DNA of 43,683 nt, from NCBI GenBank assembly GCA_903904755.1, contig CAIVDV010000072.1, forward strand, positions 1-43,683, read 5' to 3'. The notes under the pieces were generated by a model that was not told the DNA's origin, did not search any database, and was given only the letters and a program-made list of their open reading frames with translations. This stretch comes from an uncultured Acidobacteriaceae bacterium. GTDB taxonomy: Bacteria; Acidobacteriota; Terriglobia; Terriglobales; Acidobacteriaceae. The position numbers and the translations under genes were made by a program. Below are positions 18,253-25,889 of this stretch, one piece after another (within the stretch, counting starts at the first letter, position 1; each line of letters starts with the position of its first letter).

Positions 18253-19744
18253 AGAAGGCTTCCAGATGCCAGGCGCGCGTCTGGCGGTCTTCCACGAGGA
18301 GGCATGCGAGGGATTCTCCGCTGGTGGCCTGGGCCAGGACATCCCACTCGGCCAGGTCCCAGCCCTCGGCAGCCCACCATGCGCCGCTGGTCTTCCAGGG
18401 GCCGTAGGCGGCGGAGATGGCGTAGGTGTGCTGGCGGTCGCGGAAGGCGGTGGGCTTTTCCGCCTGAACCGTGACGCGGACGGGGATGGGGGGCCTCATG
18501 CGGCGCAGGGCCAGATGGGTGCGCCGGCTGGAGGCATTGGAGGGCTTTTGTGGGGTGGCTGAGACGGCGAAGGGGGCAAGGTGGAAGCTGCCGGGGCGGT
18601 GGGTATCTTCGAGTACGGGGGAGCCGACGCGGTCTTCTCCGGCGATGGCCTTGAGGCGGGCGAGGGTGACGTCAAGCCGCGAGGGCTCAGGGGTTTGCGG
18701 CGCGAAAAGGCCAAGCTGGACCTTGCTGGACTGGCCGGCTTCCGCACGCAGGGTGATCCGCTGAACCGCGGCGCTGGGGGGATTGGCGGCCAGTTGCAGT
18801 TGCAGCAGCTTGAGGAGAAACTTGCGGTCGATACTGGGGATGGCGGGGGCGATGACGCGGCGGCAGACCGCGCCTTTTTCCAGCTCCATGTGCAGGATGA
18901 GCCGGGCCAGCGAGAAGGCGCGGGCCGAGGCACGGGCAACCAGTGAATCGATCATCCGCGCGCCGAGGAAGAGCAGGGAATCGAGGTCGGCGACGGGGGT
19001 CTCGAACTCGAAGAACTCCTGAAGCTGGAAGGCGGGCTCGACGGGCTGGAAGCTGTGGGGCGCGGTGCCGAGAGCAAGCTGATGCCAGAGCAGGGCTCGC
19101 TGGCCGAGCCGTGCGATGAGCTCGTCCTGGGGCAGCGCGGCCAACTCGCCAAGGGTGTGGATGCCCCAGTTGGCGAAGGTCTGGGCGTCGTCGGCAGGGA
19201 GGTTGAGCGCAGCGAGAGGCAACTGCGCGAGGGTTGGGGCTTCCTGCCCGGTGGGAATGAGGGTGATGCCGCGCGTGGCGGCGGCGAGGATGCGGGCGGT
19301 GTGGAAGCTGGCGCTGATGGCGATGGAGGCGCGGAAACCGAGGGTGGTGAGGGCCTTGCTGAGGCGCTGGGCGAGTGCGTCGGGCGGGCCGAAGAGGCGT
19401 TCGGTGCCGGTGATGTCGAGCATGAGGGTGGAGCTGGTGGTGGTGCCGAGATTTTCAATCCGGGGGGAAAAGCGGGCGGCGGCCTCAAAGAGGACGTTGT
19501 GCGCGGCGGACTCGATTTGAGGGTTGCGGGCGAGCAGTTTGAGGCCGGGGATGCTTTCCGCTTCGAGGCGGGTCATGCCGAGTGCTGCACCGAGGCGGCG
19601 GGCAGGCCGGTTGAGCGAGCAGAGGGCTTCGAGAGGCGCGCGGCCTTCCATGACGGCGACAGGCTGGGCACGCAGCGTGGGTTGCAGGCGCAGCAGCGCC
19701 TGGGCGGGGAACTCGGCGAGATGGAGGCAGGCGTACAGAGTCAT
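18245..19744 (-). CDS. imuB: ImuB, Y-family polymerase-like mutasome scaffold
   Basis: This 499-residue protein has the Y-family polymerase fold but lacks key catalytic acids: the first motif reads YACLHLAEF where active enzymes have D-x-D, while LDITGTERLFG (109-118) is the remaining palm motif. ImuB is known to be catalytically dead and to link the beta clamp to ImuC. A clamp-binding motif QLGLF is visible at 343-347, just where ImuB proteins carry it. Its start overlaps the imuA stop as ATGA and its end overlaps imuC by 8 nt, so the three genes form one translationally coupled unit. Confidence 0.93.
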   Translation of the reverse strand: MTLYACLHLAEFPAQALLRLQPTLRAQPVAVMEGRAPLEALCSLNRPARRLGAALGMTRLEAESIPGLKLLARNPQIESAAHNVLFEAAARFSPRIENLGTTTSSTLMLDITGTERLFGPPDALAQRLSKALTTLGFRASIAISASFHTARILAAATRGITLIPTGQEAPTLAQLPLAALNLPADDAQTFANWGIHTLGELAALPQDELIARLGQRALLWHQLALGTAPHSFQPVEPAFQLQEFFEFETPVADLDSLLFLGARMIDSLVARASARAFSLARLILHMELEKGAVCRRVIAPAIPSIDRKFLLKLLQLQLAANPPSAAVQRITLRAEAGQSSKVQLGLFAPQTPEPSRLDVTLARLKAIAGEDRVGSPVLEDTHRPGSFHLAPFAVSATPQKPSNASSRRTHLALRRMRPPIPVRVTVQAEKPTAFRDRQHTYAISAAYGPWKTSGAWWAAEGWDLAEWDVLAQATSGESLACLLVEDRQTRAWHLEAFYD

Positions 19745-20562
19745 GCGCGTTTCTCGGTCGCTGGTGCGGTGCTGATGTCCCAGGTGCAGTTAGCCGACCA
19801 GGTCGAGGCCGGTGGCTTGCGGATGGGGGTTGGTGCCGGGGCGAAGCGCTGGCGGCCACGTTCTGCGTGGAATTCGAGGCTGGTGAGGACGGTCTGGTGA
19901 GCGGCTTTGCCGGCGGCGCGGGCACGCAGGGGGGCGCAATCCAGCACCAGCGCGGCGCTGGACTGCGCGTAGCTGTCACGGCCCAGGACGAGCAGGGAGG
20001 TGCGGGCGTGGTCGGCAGCCTGGCGAAAGCGGAACCAGGTGGCCAGCGGGATGCGCATGGCGCTGGCTGGGTCAATGGAGCCGAGGTCGAGGACGATGGC
20101 GGCAAATCCGCCGGCCTGGAGGAGGAGGTCGGCGGAGCGGAGAGCCTGGTCAAGCTGGGAGAGGGCGCTGGTGGCGGCCATTGGGGTGCCTGGCTTGCTG
20201 GGCTGGGGCTTTGCGGCGGGTGTTCCGCAGCGCACCCAGAGGAGCCGCCGCAGATCAACCCCGTTGGCAGCAGCCGACTCGGGGTCGAGGGCGTCGCCGG
20301 CATCGACCCAGGCGCAGACCTGGGCGTCCTGGGTTCGCCGGGCGAGGAAGGAGAGGGCGAGCGAGGTGCGTCCGGAGGACTCCTGCCCGGAAATTTCGCT
20401 GATGGCACCAACGGGCAGGCCACCATCGAGCAGGGAGTCAAGCACAGGTATGCCGGTGGAGGCGGTCTCGTAAATGGTTCGGGCAGAGGGGGTTAAGGCC
20501 GCCGGGAAGCGGTGCTGAAGCGAGCGTTCGAGGGTGATGCGGAGAGCGGCAGCGGTGCCCAT
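19741..20562 (-). CDS. imuA: ImuA, RecA-like mutasome accessory protein
   Basis: This 273-residue protein has a RecA-like core: TGIPVLDSLLDGGLPVGAIS, a Walker A-like GQESSGRT at 59-66, and a Walker B-like AAIVLDLG. ImuA works with ImuB and ImuC in damage-induced mutagenesis and regulates RecA. The Walker A lysine is replaced by Arg65, which would weaken ATP binding or hydrolysis. The C-terminal part is Ala/Arg-rich and degenerate, as usual in ImuA. The ATG at 20562 has no strong ribosome site; a TATATA sits 4 nt before it on the minus strand. It is first in the imuABC unit and diverges from the SRAP gene across a 97-nt gap. Confidence 0.88.
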   Translation of the reverse strand: MGTAAALRITLERSLQHRFPAALTPSARTIYETASTGIPVLDSLLDGGLPVGAISEISGQESSGRTSLALSFLARRTQDAQVCAWVDAGDALDPESAAANGVDLRRLLWVRCGTPAAKPQPSKPGTPMAATSALSQLDQALRSADLLLQAGGFAAIVLDLGSIDPASAMRIPLATWFRFRQAADHARTSLLVLGRDSYAQSSAALVLDCAPLRARAAGKAAHQTVLTSLEFHAERGRQRFAPAPTPIRKPPASTWSANCTWDISTAPATEKRA

Positions 20563-20572
20563 GCGGTATATA

Positions 20573-20603
20573 TTCGCCTTTTCTTCGCCTATCTTCGCTC
20601 GAA
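20573..20603. promoter_or_regulatory. TTCGC direct-repeat array between imuABC and SRAP
   Basis: TTCGC occurs at 20573-20577, 20584-20588 and 20594-20598, spaced 11 and 10 nt (one helical turn), and the last copy opens a small palindrome TTCGCTCGAA (20594-20603). The array begins 11 nt before the imuA start on the minus strand. It is a candidate operator for a damage-response regulator shared by both divergent genes. It does not match the E. coli or Bacillus LexA consensus. Confidence 0.4.
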
Positions 20604-20644
20604 ATCCGTGCTTTGTAAAGAGCTTTCGTGTGTGGGAAATCCGC

Positions 20645-20650
20645 TATTCT
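20645..20650 (+). promoter_or_regulatory. Candidate -10 (TATTCT) of the SRAP gene
   Basis: TATTCT ends 9 nt before the SRAP ATG, and no Shine-Dalgarno lies between. This suggests a leaderless or near-leaderless transcript. No clear -35 is visible. Confidence 0.35.
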
Positions 20651-20659
20651 GGTGCCACC

Positions 20660-21385
20660 ATGTGTGGACGCTTTGCCCGGAAATCGACGCAGGAAGTGCT
20701 GGCAGCCTGGTTTGACCTGGAGGCCGAAGAGATGCCGTGGTTTGCGCCCACTTACAACGCCGCGCCGCAGAGCTTTCAGCCGGTGGTGCGGCTGAACCGT
20801 GACACGGGCGGGCGCGAGGTGGCGATGCAGCGCTGGGGGCTGGTGCCCTTCTGGGCGCGGGATGCGAAGATTGGGCTGAACACCATCAATGCCCGGGCTG
20901 AGGAAGCACCCGCGAAGCCGGCCTTTCGCGATGCCTTCAAAAAGCGCCGGTGCCTGATTCCAGCCGACGCGTTTTATGAGTGGCAGCGACCGGATGCGAA
21001 GACGCGGCACCCGTTTGCGATTGGGCTGAAGAGCGGGGAGCCGGTGGCCTTTGCCGGGCTGTGGGAGCGCTGGGAGCCTGCGGATGCAGCGGCGCAGGGG
21101 CCGCTGGAGAGCTTCACGATTCTGACCACGGACCCGAACGAGCTGATGGCACCGATTCACAACCGGATGCCGGTGATTGTGGAGCCGAAGGATTACGCGC
21201 GTTGGCTGGATTCCGGCAACGCTGCTGCGGGGGATGCGGCCAGGCCGCCAGTGGATTTGCTGCGGCCCTTCCCGGCAGAGAAGATGCGGGCCTGGGCGGT
21301 GAGTGACCGGGTGGGGAACGTGCGCAACAACGATGCGGCTCTGCTGGAGCCGGACGCGCCACCGCAGGGCTCGCTCTTCGGATAG
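20660..21385 (+). CDS. SRAP-domain abasic-site DNA-protein crosslink protein (YedK/HMCES family)
   Basis: This 241-residue SRAP protein covalently traps abasic sites in single-stranded DNA at forks. After Met removal Cys2 (MCGRF) forms a thiazolidine with the sugar. The other active residues are visible: Asn in LNTINARAE (about 74-77), Glu107 in FYEW, and His167 in IHNRMP. The extreme C-terminus is PPQGSLFG, and QGSLF (236-240) resembles a beta-clamp-binding pentapeptide; human HMCES ends with a PCNA-binding box. The start at 20660 is fixed because Cys must follow Met. It diverges from imuABC, and both would act at stalled forks, so shared damage control is likely (inference). The next gene downstream is unrelated. 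Confidence 0.95.
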   Translation: MCGRFARKSTQEVLAAWFDLEAEEMPWFAPTYNAAPQSFQPVVRLNRDTGGREVAMQRWGLVPFWARDAKIGLNTINARAEEAPAKPAFRDAFKKRRCLIPADAFYEWQRPDAKTRHPFAIGLKSGEPVAFAGLWERWEPADAAAQGPLESFTILTTDPNELMAPIHNRMPVIVEPKDYARWLDSGNAAAGDAARPPVDLLRPFPAEKMRAWAVSDRVGNVRNNDAALLEPDAPPQGSLFG

Positions 21386-21424
21386 CTTGCGGAAACTTTG
21401 CAGGTGGATGAGACTGGGTGGGCT

Positions 21425-23338
21425 ATGCGAATGGTCCGCTGTTTTGTCGTGATTGCGTGTGTGCTGGCTGCCGTGCCGGCGTTTGCTTCCAACCTGGTGA
21501 CGGGCAATGGCTACGGTTTTGCCGTGGTGGCGCCGGCGCAGGGAGCGGTGACGAAGTTCTACGCGCGTCCCTACAGCTTTGAGCGGGCAGAGCCGGGGAA
21601 GCCGCTGAGCGAGGGCGTGCCGACGGCGAATTTTGTGAAGGAGATTGGCTGGGGCGTTCCGGGGACTGAGGGTGCCGGGGCGGAGTATGTGCAGGACTCG
21701 CACGTGATTCGGGCGCGGAGCCGGGGCGGCGAGGGGCTGGTGTTTATGCCCTTTGGCCTGGGGCGCACTGCGCTGGTGGTGGGCTGGGAGGCGGGTGCCG
21801 CGGAAACACGGCCCGGCGGGCTGCGGGTGGAGTGGAACCGCCCGGTAGCGTCGCGGCGATTGCTGTGGGTGCAGGGCGGAGAGGTTGAGGTGCTGCGCTT
21901 TGAGGGGATTCGCGAGGCTCTGCTGCTGATTCCGATTGGTGGAAAGGCGGCTGGAGGGGACGGGAATTCGCTGGGGGGCAGCCGGGCGTGGGCGCTGATT
22001 TCGCTGGAGAAGAATGAGGATGCAGCGGCGGCGGCGCGGGAGTTTGCGCGGTGGCGGGCGGGGCTGGGAGTGCATGCGCTGGCGCAGCGCGAGATTGCCG
22101 AACTGGAGCGCTGGCGGGTGCAGCCGGCGGTGCACTTTACCGGTGAGCCCGAGCGGCACCTGTGGCGGCAGAGCGAGGTGATGCTGCGGATTGCGCAGTG
22201 CCGCGAGCCGAACCGGCCGGGACGCAACGGCAACGGGCTGATTGTGGCGAGCCTGCCCGATGGGCTGTGGTTTACGCCGTGGGTGCGGGATATGGCCTAT
22301 GCTGTGGTGGCGCTGGCGCAGATGGGCCACCAGGCTGAAGCAAGGGCCGGGCTGATGGCCTACTTCAATGCGCAGCCCACGGGGAAGATGCGAGCGGAGA
22401 CAGCGGGGGCGGATTACCAGGTGAGCGTGGTGCGGTATTACGGCGATGGGGAGGAGGAGCCGTTTTTCACCGAAGAGGGCGCAACGAATATCGAGTTTGA
22501 TGACTGGGGCCTGGTGCTGTGGGCGCTGGGCGAGTATGAGCGGAAGTACCAGGATGCCGATTTGCTGAAGGCGGCCAGCTATCGCGGCACGGTGTATGCC
22601 AGCGCCAGAGATTTTGTGGTGAAGCCGCTGGTGGCCAATACCGAGCCGCAAGGGGCGGCGGGCGGGCGGATTGTGGCGGCGGATACCTCGATTTGGGAGG
22701 AGCACCAGAAGGACCAGAAGCACTTTGCCTGGTCCACGGCACTGGCGATTGTGGGGCTGAAGGGGTTTGCCGAGATGGCCGCGCAGATTGGCGATGTGGC
22801 CGGGAGGGATGCTGTGCTTGGGCATGTCAAGGCGCTGGAGACAGGCTTTGTGGATGCCTTTGTCCGCGACGGCAAGTTGCACGGGACGCGCGAGAAGGGA
22901 GAGAAGAACGATATCGACGGTGCGCTGCTGGCGATTGAGGATTTCGGCGTGGTTACGGATCCGGCGTTACTGCGGGATACGGTGGAGCGGATGGAACTGC
23001 TGAAGGTGGCCAGCGGTGGCTACCGGCGGGTGCGCAGCAACTACACCGACCCGGCGATTTTTGAGTACTGGTATGAGCGGCAGGAGTTTGTCTTTGTGGA
23101 CTTCAGCCTGGCCGAGGTGCAGTGGCGCCTGGGCAGGGACGACGAGGCGGCAGCGATTCTGAAGCGCATTGAGGAGAAGGCCGCAGCAGACCACAATCTG
23201 CTGCCGGAGATGTATGTTTCGCTGCCGTGCCAGCTTTTTCCGGGCAAGGTGGGCGACCCCACGGGCGCGCTGCCGATGGTGGGCTATGGTGCGGGCGAGT
23301 TTGTGCTGCATTTGCTCAAGCGGGAGAGCCTTCGCTAG
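21425..23338 (+). CDS. Exported glucoamylase-like six-hairpin glycosidase (GH15-related)
   Basis: This 637-residue protein has a signal peptide (residues 1 to about 22, ending in AFA-S), an N-terminal beta-sandwich and an (alpha/alpha)6 barrel. GH15 landmarks are WFTPWVRDMAYAVVAL, the IWEEH stretch carrying a probable general acid Glu, and LLPEMYVS carrying a probable general base Glu. GH15 enzymes release glucose from starch-like or trehalose-type glucans. The barrel signatures are partly divergent, so the substrate is uncertain. ATG21425 was chosen because the signal peptide begins directly after it; the ribosome site is weak. It follows the SRAP gene by 39 nt but is probably functionally separate. 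Confidence 0.75.
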   Translation: MRMVRCFVVIACVLAAVPAFASNLVTGNGYGFAVVAPAQGAVTKFYARPYSFERAEPGKPLSEGVPTANFVKEIGWGVPGTEGAGAEYVQDSHVIRARSRGGEGLVFMPFGLGRTALVVGWEAGAAETRPGGLRVEWNRPVASRRLLWVQGGEVEVLRFEGIREALLLIPIGGKAAGGDGNSLGGSRAWALISLEKNEDAAAAAREFARWRAGLGVHALAQREIAELERWRVQPAVHFTGEPERHLWRQSEVMLRIAQCREPNRPGRNGNGLIVASLPDGLWFTPWVRDMAYAVVALAQMGHQAEARAGLMAYFNAQPTGKMRAETAGADYQVSVVRYYGDGEEEPFFTEEGATNIEFDDWGLVLWALGEYERKYQDADLLKAASYRGTVYASARDFVVKPLVANTEPQGAAGGRIVAADTSIWEEHQKDQKHFAWSTALAIVGLKGFAEMAAQIGDVAGRDAVLGHVKALETGFVDAFVRDGKLHGTREKGEKNDIDGALLAIEDFGVVTDPALLRDTVERMELLKVASGGYRRVRSNYTDPAIFEYWYERQEFVFVDFSLAEVQWRLGRDDEAAAILKRIEEKAAADHNLLPEMYVSLPCQLFPGKVGDPTGALPMVGYGAGEFVLHLLKRESLR

Positions 23339-23420
23339 TTGCCCGGCATCGGTTTGGTTTGGGAGTTGTGCGGAGTTCGTTGAAGTCTTCGGAATACTGG
23401 TTAGTCCGGCGTGATTTTCG

Positions 23421-23458
23421 TTGACAGTTTTCCATTGCCCTGAGAGTCTCCGGAGACT
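23421..23458 (+). promoter_or_regulatory. Candidate promoter/operator: TTGACA with a 14-bp perfect palindrome
   Basis: TTGACA (23421-23426) is a perfect -35 hexamer, and AGTCTCCGGAGACT (23445-23458) is a perfect palindrome located where a -10 region or operator would be. No good -10 is seen. It lies 24 nt before the membrane protein start. Confidence 0.35.
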
Positions 23459-23482
23459 GAGGAAACCTCTGGAAGGTACAAC

Positions 23483-24244
23483 GTGGAGAAGGCTGCACGC
23501 TGGAAGTGGCATGTGCGCGGGAACTGGAGCGTGCGGGAAGACCGAATTCCCTCTGCGGTGTGGCTGGGCATTCTGTGGATTGGCATGATTGCCGGTTTCG
23601 CCCTGGATGCGAAGTCATTCCTGGGTCAGCATCCGCCCCTGCTGCTGCATGCTCATGCCGCAGTTTTCACCATCTGGATGTTTCTGCTGACGGCGCAGGT
23701 GCTGCTGGTGGTGCGGGACCGGGTCGATTTGCACCGCAGGTTGGGATGGCTATTGGTCGGGTGGGCCTGCCTGATGGGCGTGATGGGCCCGGTCGGGGTG
23801 TACACCGCATTGATGATGAATGTAAAGGCACACGGGCCTTTCCCCTACCCGTTCTTCGCTGTTCATGCGGTTGATATTGGTGGCTTCCTGGTGCTGCTGG
23901 CAATCGGAATTGCGCTTCGGAAGAACCCCGCGGCGCACAAGCGGATGATGATTCTCTCAACCGTCGCGCTGGCAGATCCCGGCTTCAATCGCGCCATTGG
24001 TTATATCTACCCGGCAGATCCGCAGACACCGTTCTTCAACTTCCTGTATACGTTCTACGGCAATGTTCTGATTGTTGCGCTGATGCTGGGCTTCGACCTG
24101 TATAAGCGCAGACTTATCCGCTCGCACGTGATTGCTTCTATCTCCCTGCTGGCGTGCCTGTACGTTGCCGCCTGGATGTACTGCTGGAAGCCGTGGCCGG
24201 ATATGACGCTGCAGTGGGTGAAGGCATTGGCTCGGCAGGGGTAG
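23483..24244 (+). CDS. Hypothetical multi-pass membrane protein
   Basis: This 253-residue protein has about seven hydrophobic helices. HAHAAVFTIWMFLLTAQVLLV and DLHRRLGWLLVGW place paired His residues near membrane boundaries, a pattern seen in DUF2306-like and cytochrome b561-like membrane proteins. No named family can be assigned. The GTG at 23483 has AAGG about 6 nt upstream, so it is preferred over later starts. It is a single gene with its own likely promoter and palindrome, and tRNA-Val follows on the other strand. Confidence 0.75.
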   Translation: MEKAARWKWHVRGNWSVREDRIPSAVWLGILWIGMIAGFALDAKSFLGQHPPLLLHAHAAVFTIWMFLLTAQVLLVVRDRVDLHRRLGWLLVGWACLMGVMGPVGVYTALMMNVKAHGPFPYPFFAVHAVDIGGFLVLLAIGIALRKNPAAHKRMMILSTVALADPGFNRAIGYIYPADPQTPFFNFLYTFYGNVLIVALMLGFDLYKRRLIRSHVIASISLLACLYVAAWMYCWKPWPDMTLQWVKALARQG

Positions 24245-24304
24245 GGGCGCGCGCAGGTATCCCGCGTGAGCTTTGGCAGTTGGAGAATTGGGGAGGGGAA
24301 TTTC

Positions 24305-24379
24305 TGGTGGGCGGTGCAGGATTCGAACCTGCGACTTCCACCGTGTGAAGGTGGCACTCTACCGCTGAGTTAACCGCCC
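24305..24379 (-). tRNA. tRNA-Val (CAC)
   Basis: The minus strand folds as a cloverleaf. The acceptor stem GGGCGG/CCGCCC is followed by discriminator A and an encoded CCA (24305-24307). The D arm contains AGCGGTAGAG. The anticodon stem CCACC/GGTGG encloses loop TTCACAC, giving anticodon CAC, which reads GUG codons. The T loop contains GGTTCGAATCC. All arms pair. Confidence 0.96.
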
Positions 24380-24652
24380 GTCCGAGGCGTTGGGAGCCTG
24401 GCTGGGTTGTGGGCACAGGAATGTGCCAGCAAAGGTAGATTATCATCAAGAAGCCGGGGGCGGCAATTGCAGCCCGCCGGGCAGAATTGCATGCGATTTG
24501 GATGGCGACCAATGCGGTTGGCAGCACGCTTCCCGGCAGGGGACGGCGAGGCCGGTGTGCGTGTGGCAGGCGGCAGCGGAAATCGCGGGAAAATCAATCC
24601 GGAAATTCATTCGGAAGCGCAACAAATCGCTGTGGACGGGGTTGAGGAGGGT

Positions 24653-25327
24653 ATGGCAACCCTGGTGATGGACAATCCGGGAGGGCAGAGCAGCCGGAGC
24701 GCAGGCTTTGGAAGCCCGATTCGCGCGACGGGATTGCGACCGGAAGCCACCAGCGGCGAGCGCAGCGATGCCGAAGTGATGCTGGCCGTGGCGCAGGGCG
24801 ATGAGGCCGGATACACCTACCTGGTGGGCAAGTATCACCGGCAGATTATCCACTTCCTGTTTCGGATGGTTCGGAATGAGTCGGTTGCCGAGGAGTTGGC
24901 GCAGGAGGTGTTTCTGCGCGTGTACCGTTCGCGGGAGAGCTACCGGGCCGAGGCGAAGTTCAGCACCTGGCTGTATCGGATTGCCACGAATCTGGCTGTG
25001 AATCACGCCCGGGATACGAAGAGCGAGCGAACGGCACAGACACTGGAGCTGGACAAGCCGGACGAAGAGTCGGGCTCAAGGCCGGAAGTGGCCGACAGCG
25101 AAGCGAATGTGGAACAGCGGATGCTGCGGGAAGAGCGGATGGCGGCGATCCGGGCTGAGATTGCGGCACTGCCGGAACGGCAACGGTTGGCGGTGCTGAT
25201 GCACAAGTACCAGGAGATGGATTACCGGCAGATTGGTGAGGTGCTGAAGTTGAGCGAGTCGGCGACAAAGTCGCTCTTGTTCCGGGCCTACCAGACGCTG
25301 CGGGAGCGGTTGAAGAGTTTTGTTTGA
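24653..25327 (+). CDS. ECF-type RNA polymerase sigma factor
   Basis: This 224-residue protein has sigma region 2 (FRMVRNESVAEELAQEVFLRVYR and FSTWLYRIATNLAVNHARD) and region 4 (LPERQRLAVLMHKYQEMDYRQIGEVL followed by SESATKSLLFRAYQTLRE). The N-terminal 40 residues are extra and low in homology. The ATG at 24653 is just 2 nt after GAGGAGG; the upstream open frame of 82 codons was not accepted because it lacks sigma character. The anti-sigma gene starts 45 nt later and a DUF3106-like exported protein follows, a typical ECF regulon with its own regulator and envelope target. The inducing signal is unknown. Confidence 0.9.
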   Translation: MATLVMDNPGGQSSRSAGFGSPIRATGLRPEATSGERSDAEVMLAVAQGDEAGYTYLVGKYHRQIIHFLFRMVRNESVAEELAQEVFLRVYRSRESYRAEAKFSTWLYRIATNLAVNHARDTKSERTAQTLELDKPDEESGSRPEVADSEANVEQRMLREERMAAIRAEIAALPERQRLAVLMHKYQEMDYRQIGEVLKLSESATKSLLFRAYQTLRERLKSFV

Positions 25328-25372
25328 GGGAAGCAGAAAGCCGGGAGACACCGGCGGGGAAAGGGGGAAGTG

Positions 25373-25873
25373 ATGATGACTTGTAACGAGATGCAGACGA
25401 GAATGGCGGATTTGCTGCTGGAGCCGGAAGCGGATGCCTTGGTTTTGACGAAGAGTGTGCGGGCAGAGTCCGATGCGCACCTGGCGGGTTGCACGGCATG
25501 CCGGCATCAGTTGGATGAGCTGCGCGCGACGATGAATCTGCTGGACAGTTGGGAAGCTCCTGAGCCGAATCTGTACTTTTTGACGCGGATGCAGGTGCGG
25601 CTGGAGGAAGAGCGCGCGGCCGAGCCGGCGAGTTGGATAGAGCGGCTGCGGGCGCGGCTGATGTATGGATCCAGGTTCACGCTGCGACCGGTGGCGGCGA
25701 TGGCGATGAGCGTGGTGCTGCTGCTGGGCGGTGGCGCGTACCTGGGGCTGAGCGGCTGGGACCAGACACCTGCGCCGGCACCGACGCCGGTGGTGCACGA
25801 CCTGCAGGCGCTTGATAGCAATGCGCAACTGCTGGATCAACTGGAAACGCTGAGCAATCAGAATGACGATTAA
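25373..25873 (+). CDS. Zinc-finger anti-sigma factor (zf-HC2 type)
   Basis: This 166-residue protein has an N-terminal zinc-binding anti-sigma domain whose signature is HLAGCTACRHQLDELR (H-x3-C-x2-C); a Cys near the start (MTCNEM) may also take part. Residues about 107-128 form a single membrane helix (VAAMAMSVVLLLGGGAYLGL), with a short outer tail. Such proteins hold the ECF sigma at the membrane until a signal releases it. GGGGG lies about 5 nt before ATG25373; GTG25370 is an alternative. It is in the same operon as the sigma factor, 45 nt downstream. Confidence 0.9.
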   Translation: MMTCNEMQTRMADLLLEPEADALVLTKSVRAESDAHLAGCTACRHQLDELRATMNLLDSWEAPEPNLYFLTRMQVRLEEERAAEPASWIERLRARLMYGSRFTLRPVAAMAMSVVLLLGGGAYLGLSGWDQTPAPAPTPVVHDLQALDSNAQLLDQLETLSNQNDD

Positions 25874-25889
25874 GGGCTGAAAGCGAGCA

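Noticed and set aside
16702-18474. Long plus-strand frame across imuC and the end of imuB.
   Set aside because: It is Gly/Ala-rich and antisense to conserved polymerase motifs.
20438-22882. An open frame of 814 codons on the minus strand across the SRAP and GH15-like genes.
   Set aside because: It opposes two well-supported genes, has repetitive Arg/Pro/His-rich composition and no motif. High-GC antisense frames are often open by chance.
24407-24652. An upstream extension of the sigma factor gene by 82 codons.
   Set aside because: The translated stretch shows no sigma-like or other domain; a ribosome site lies directly before ATG24653.
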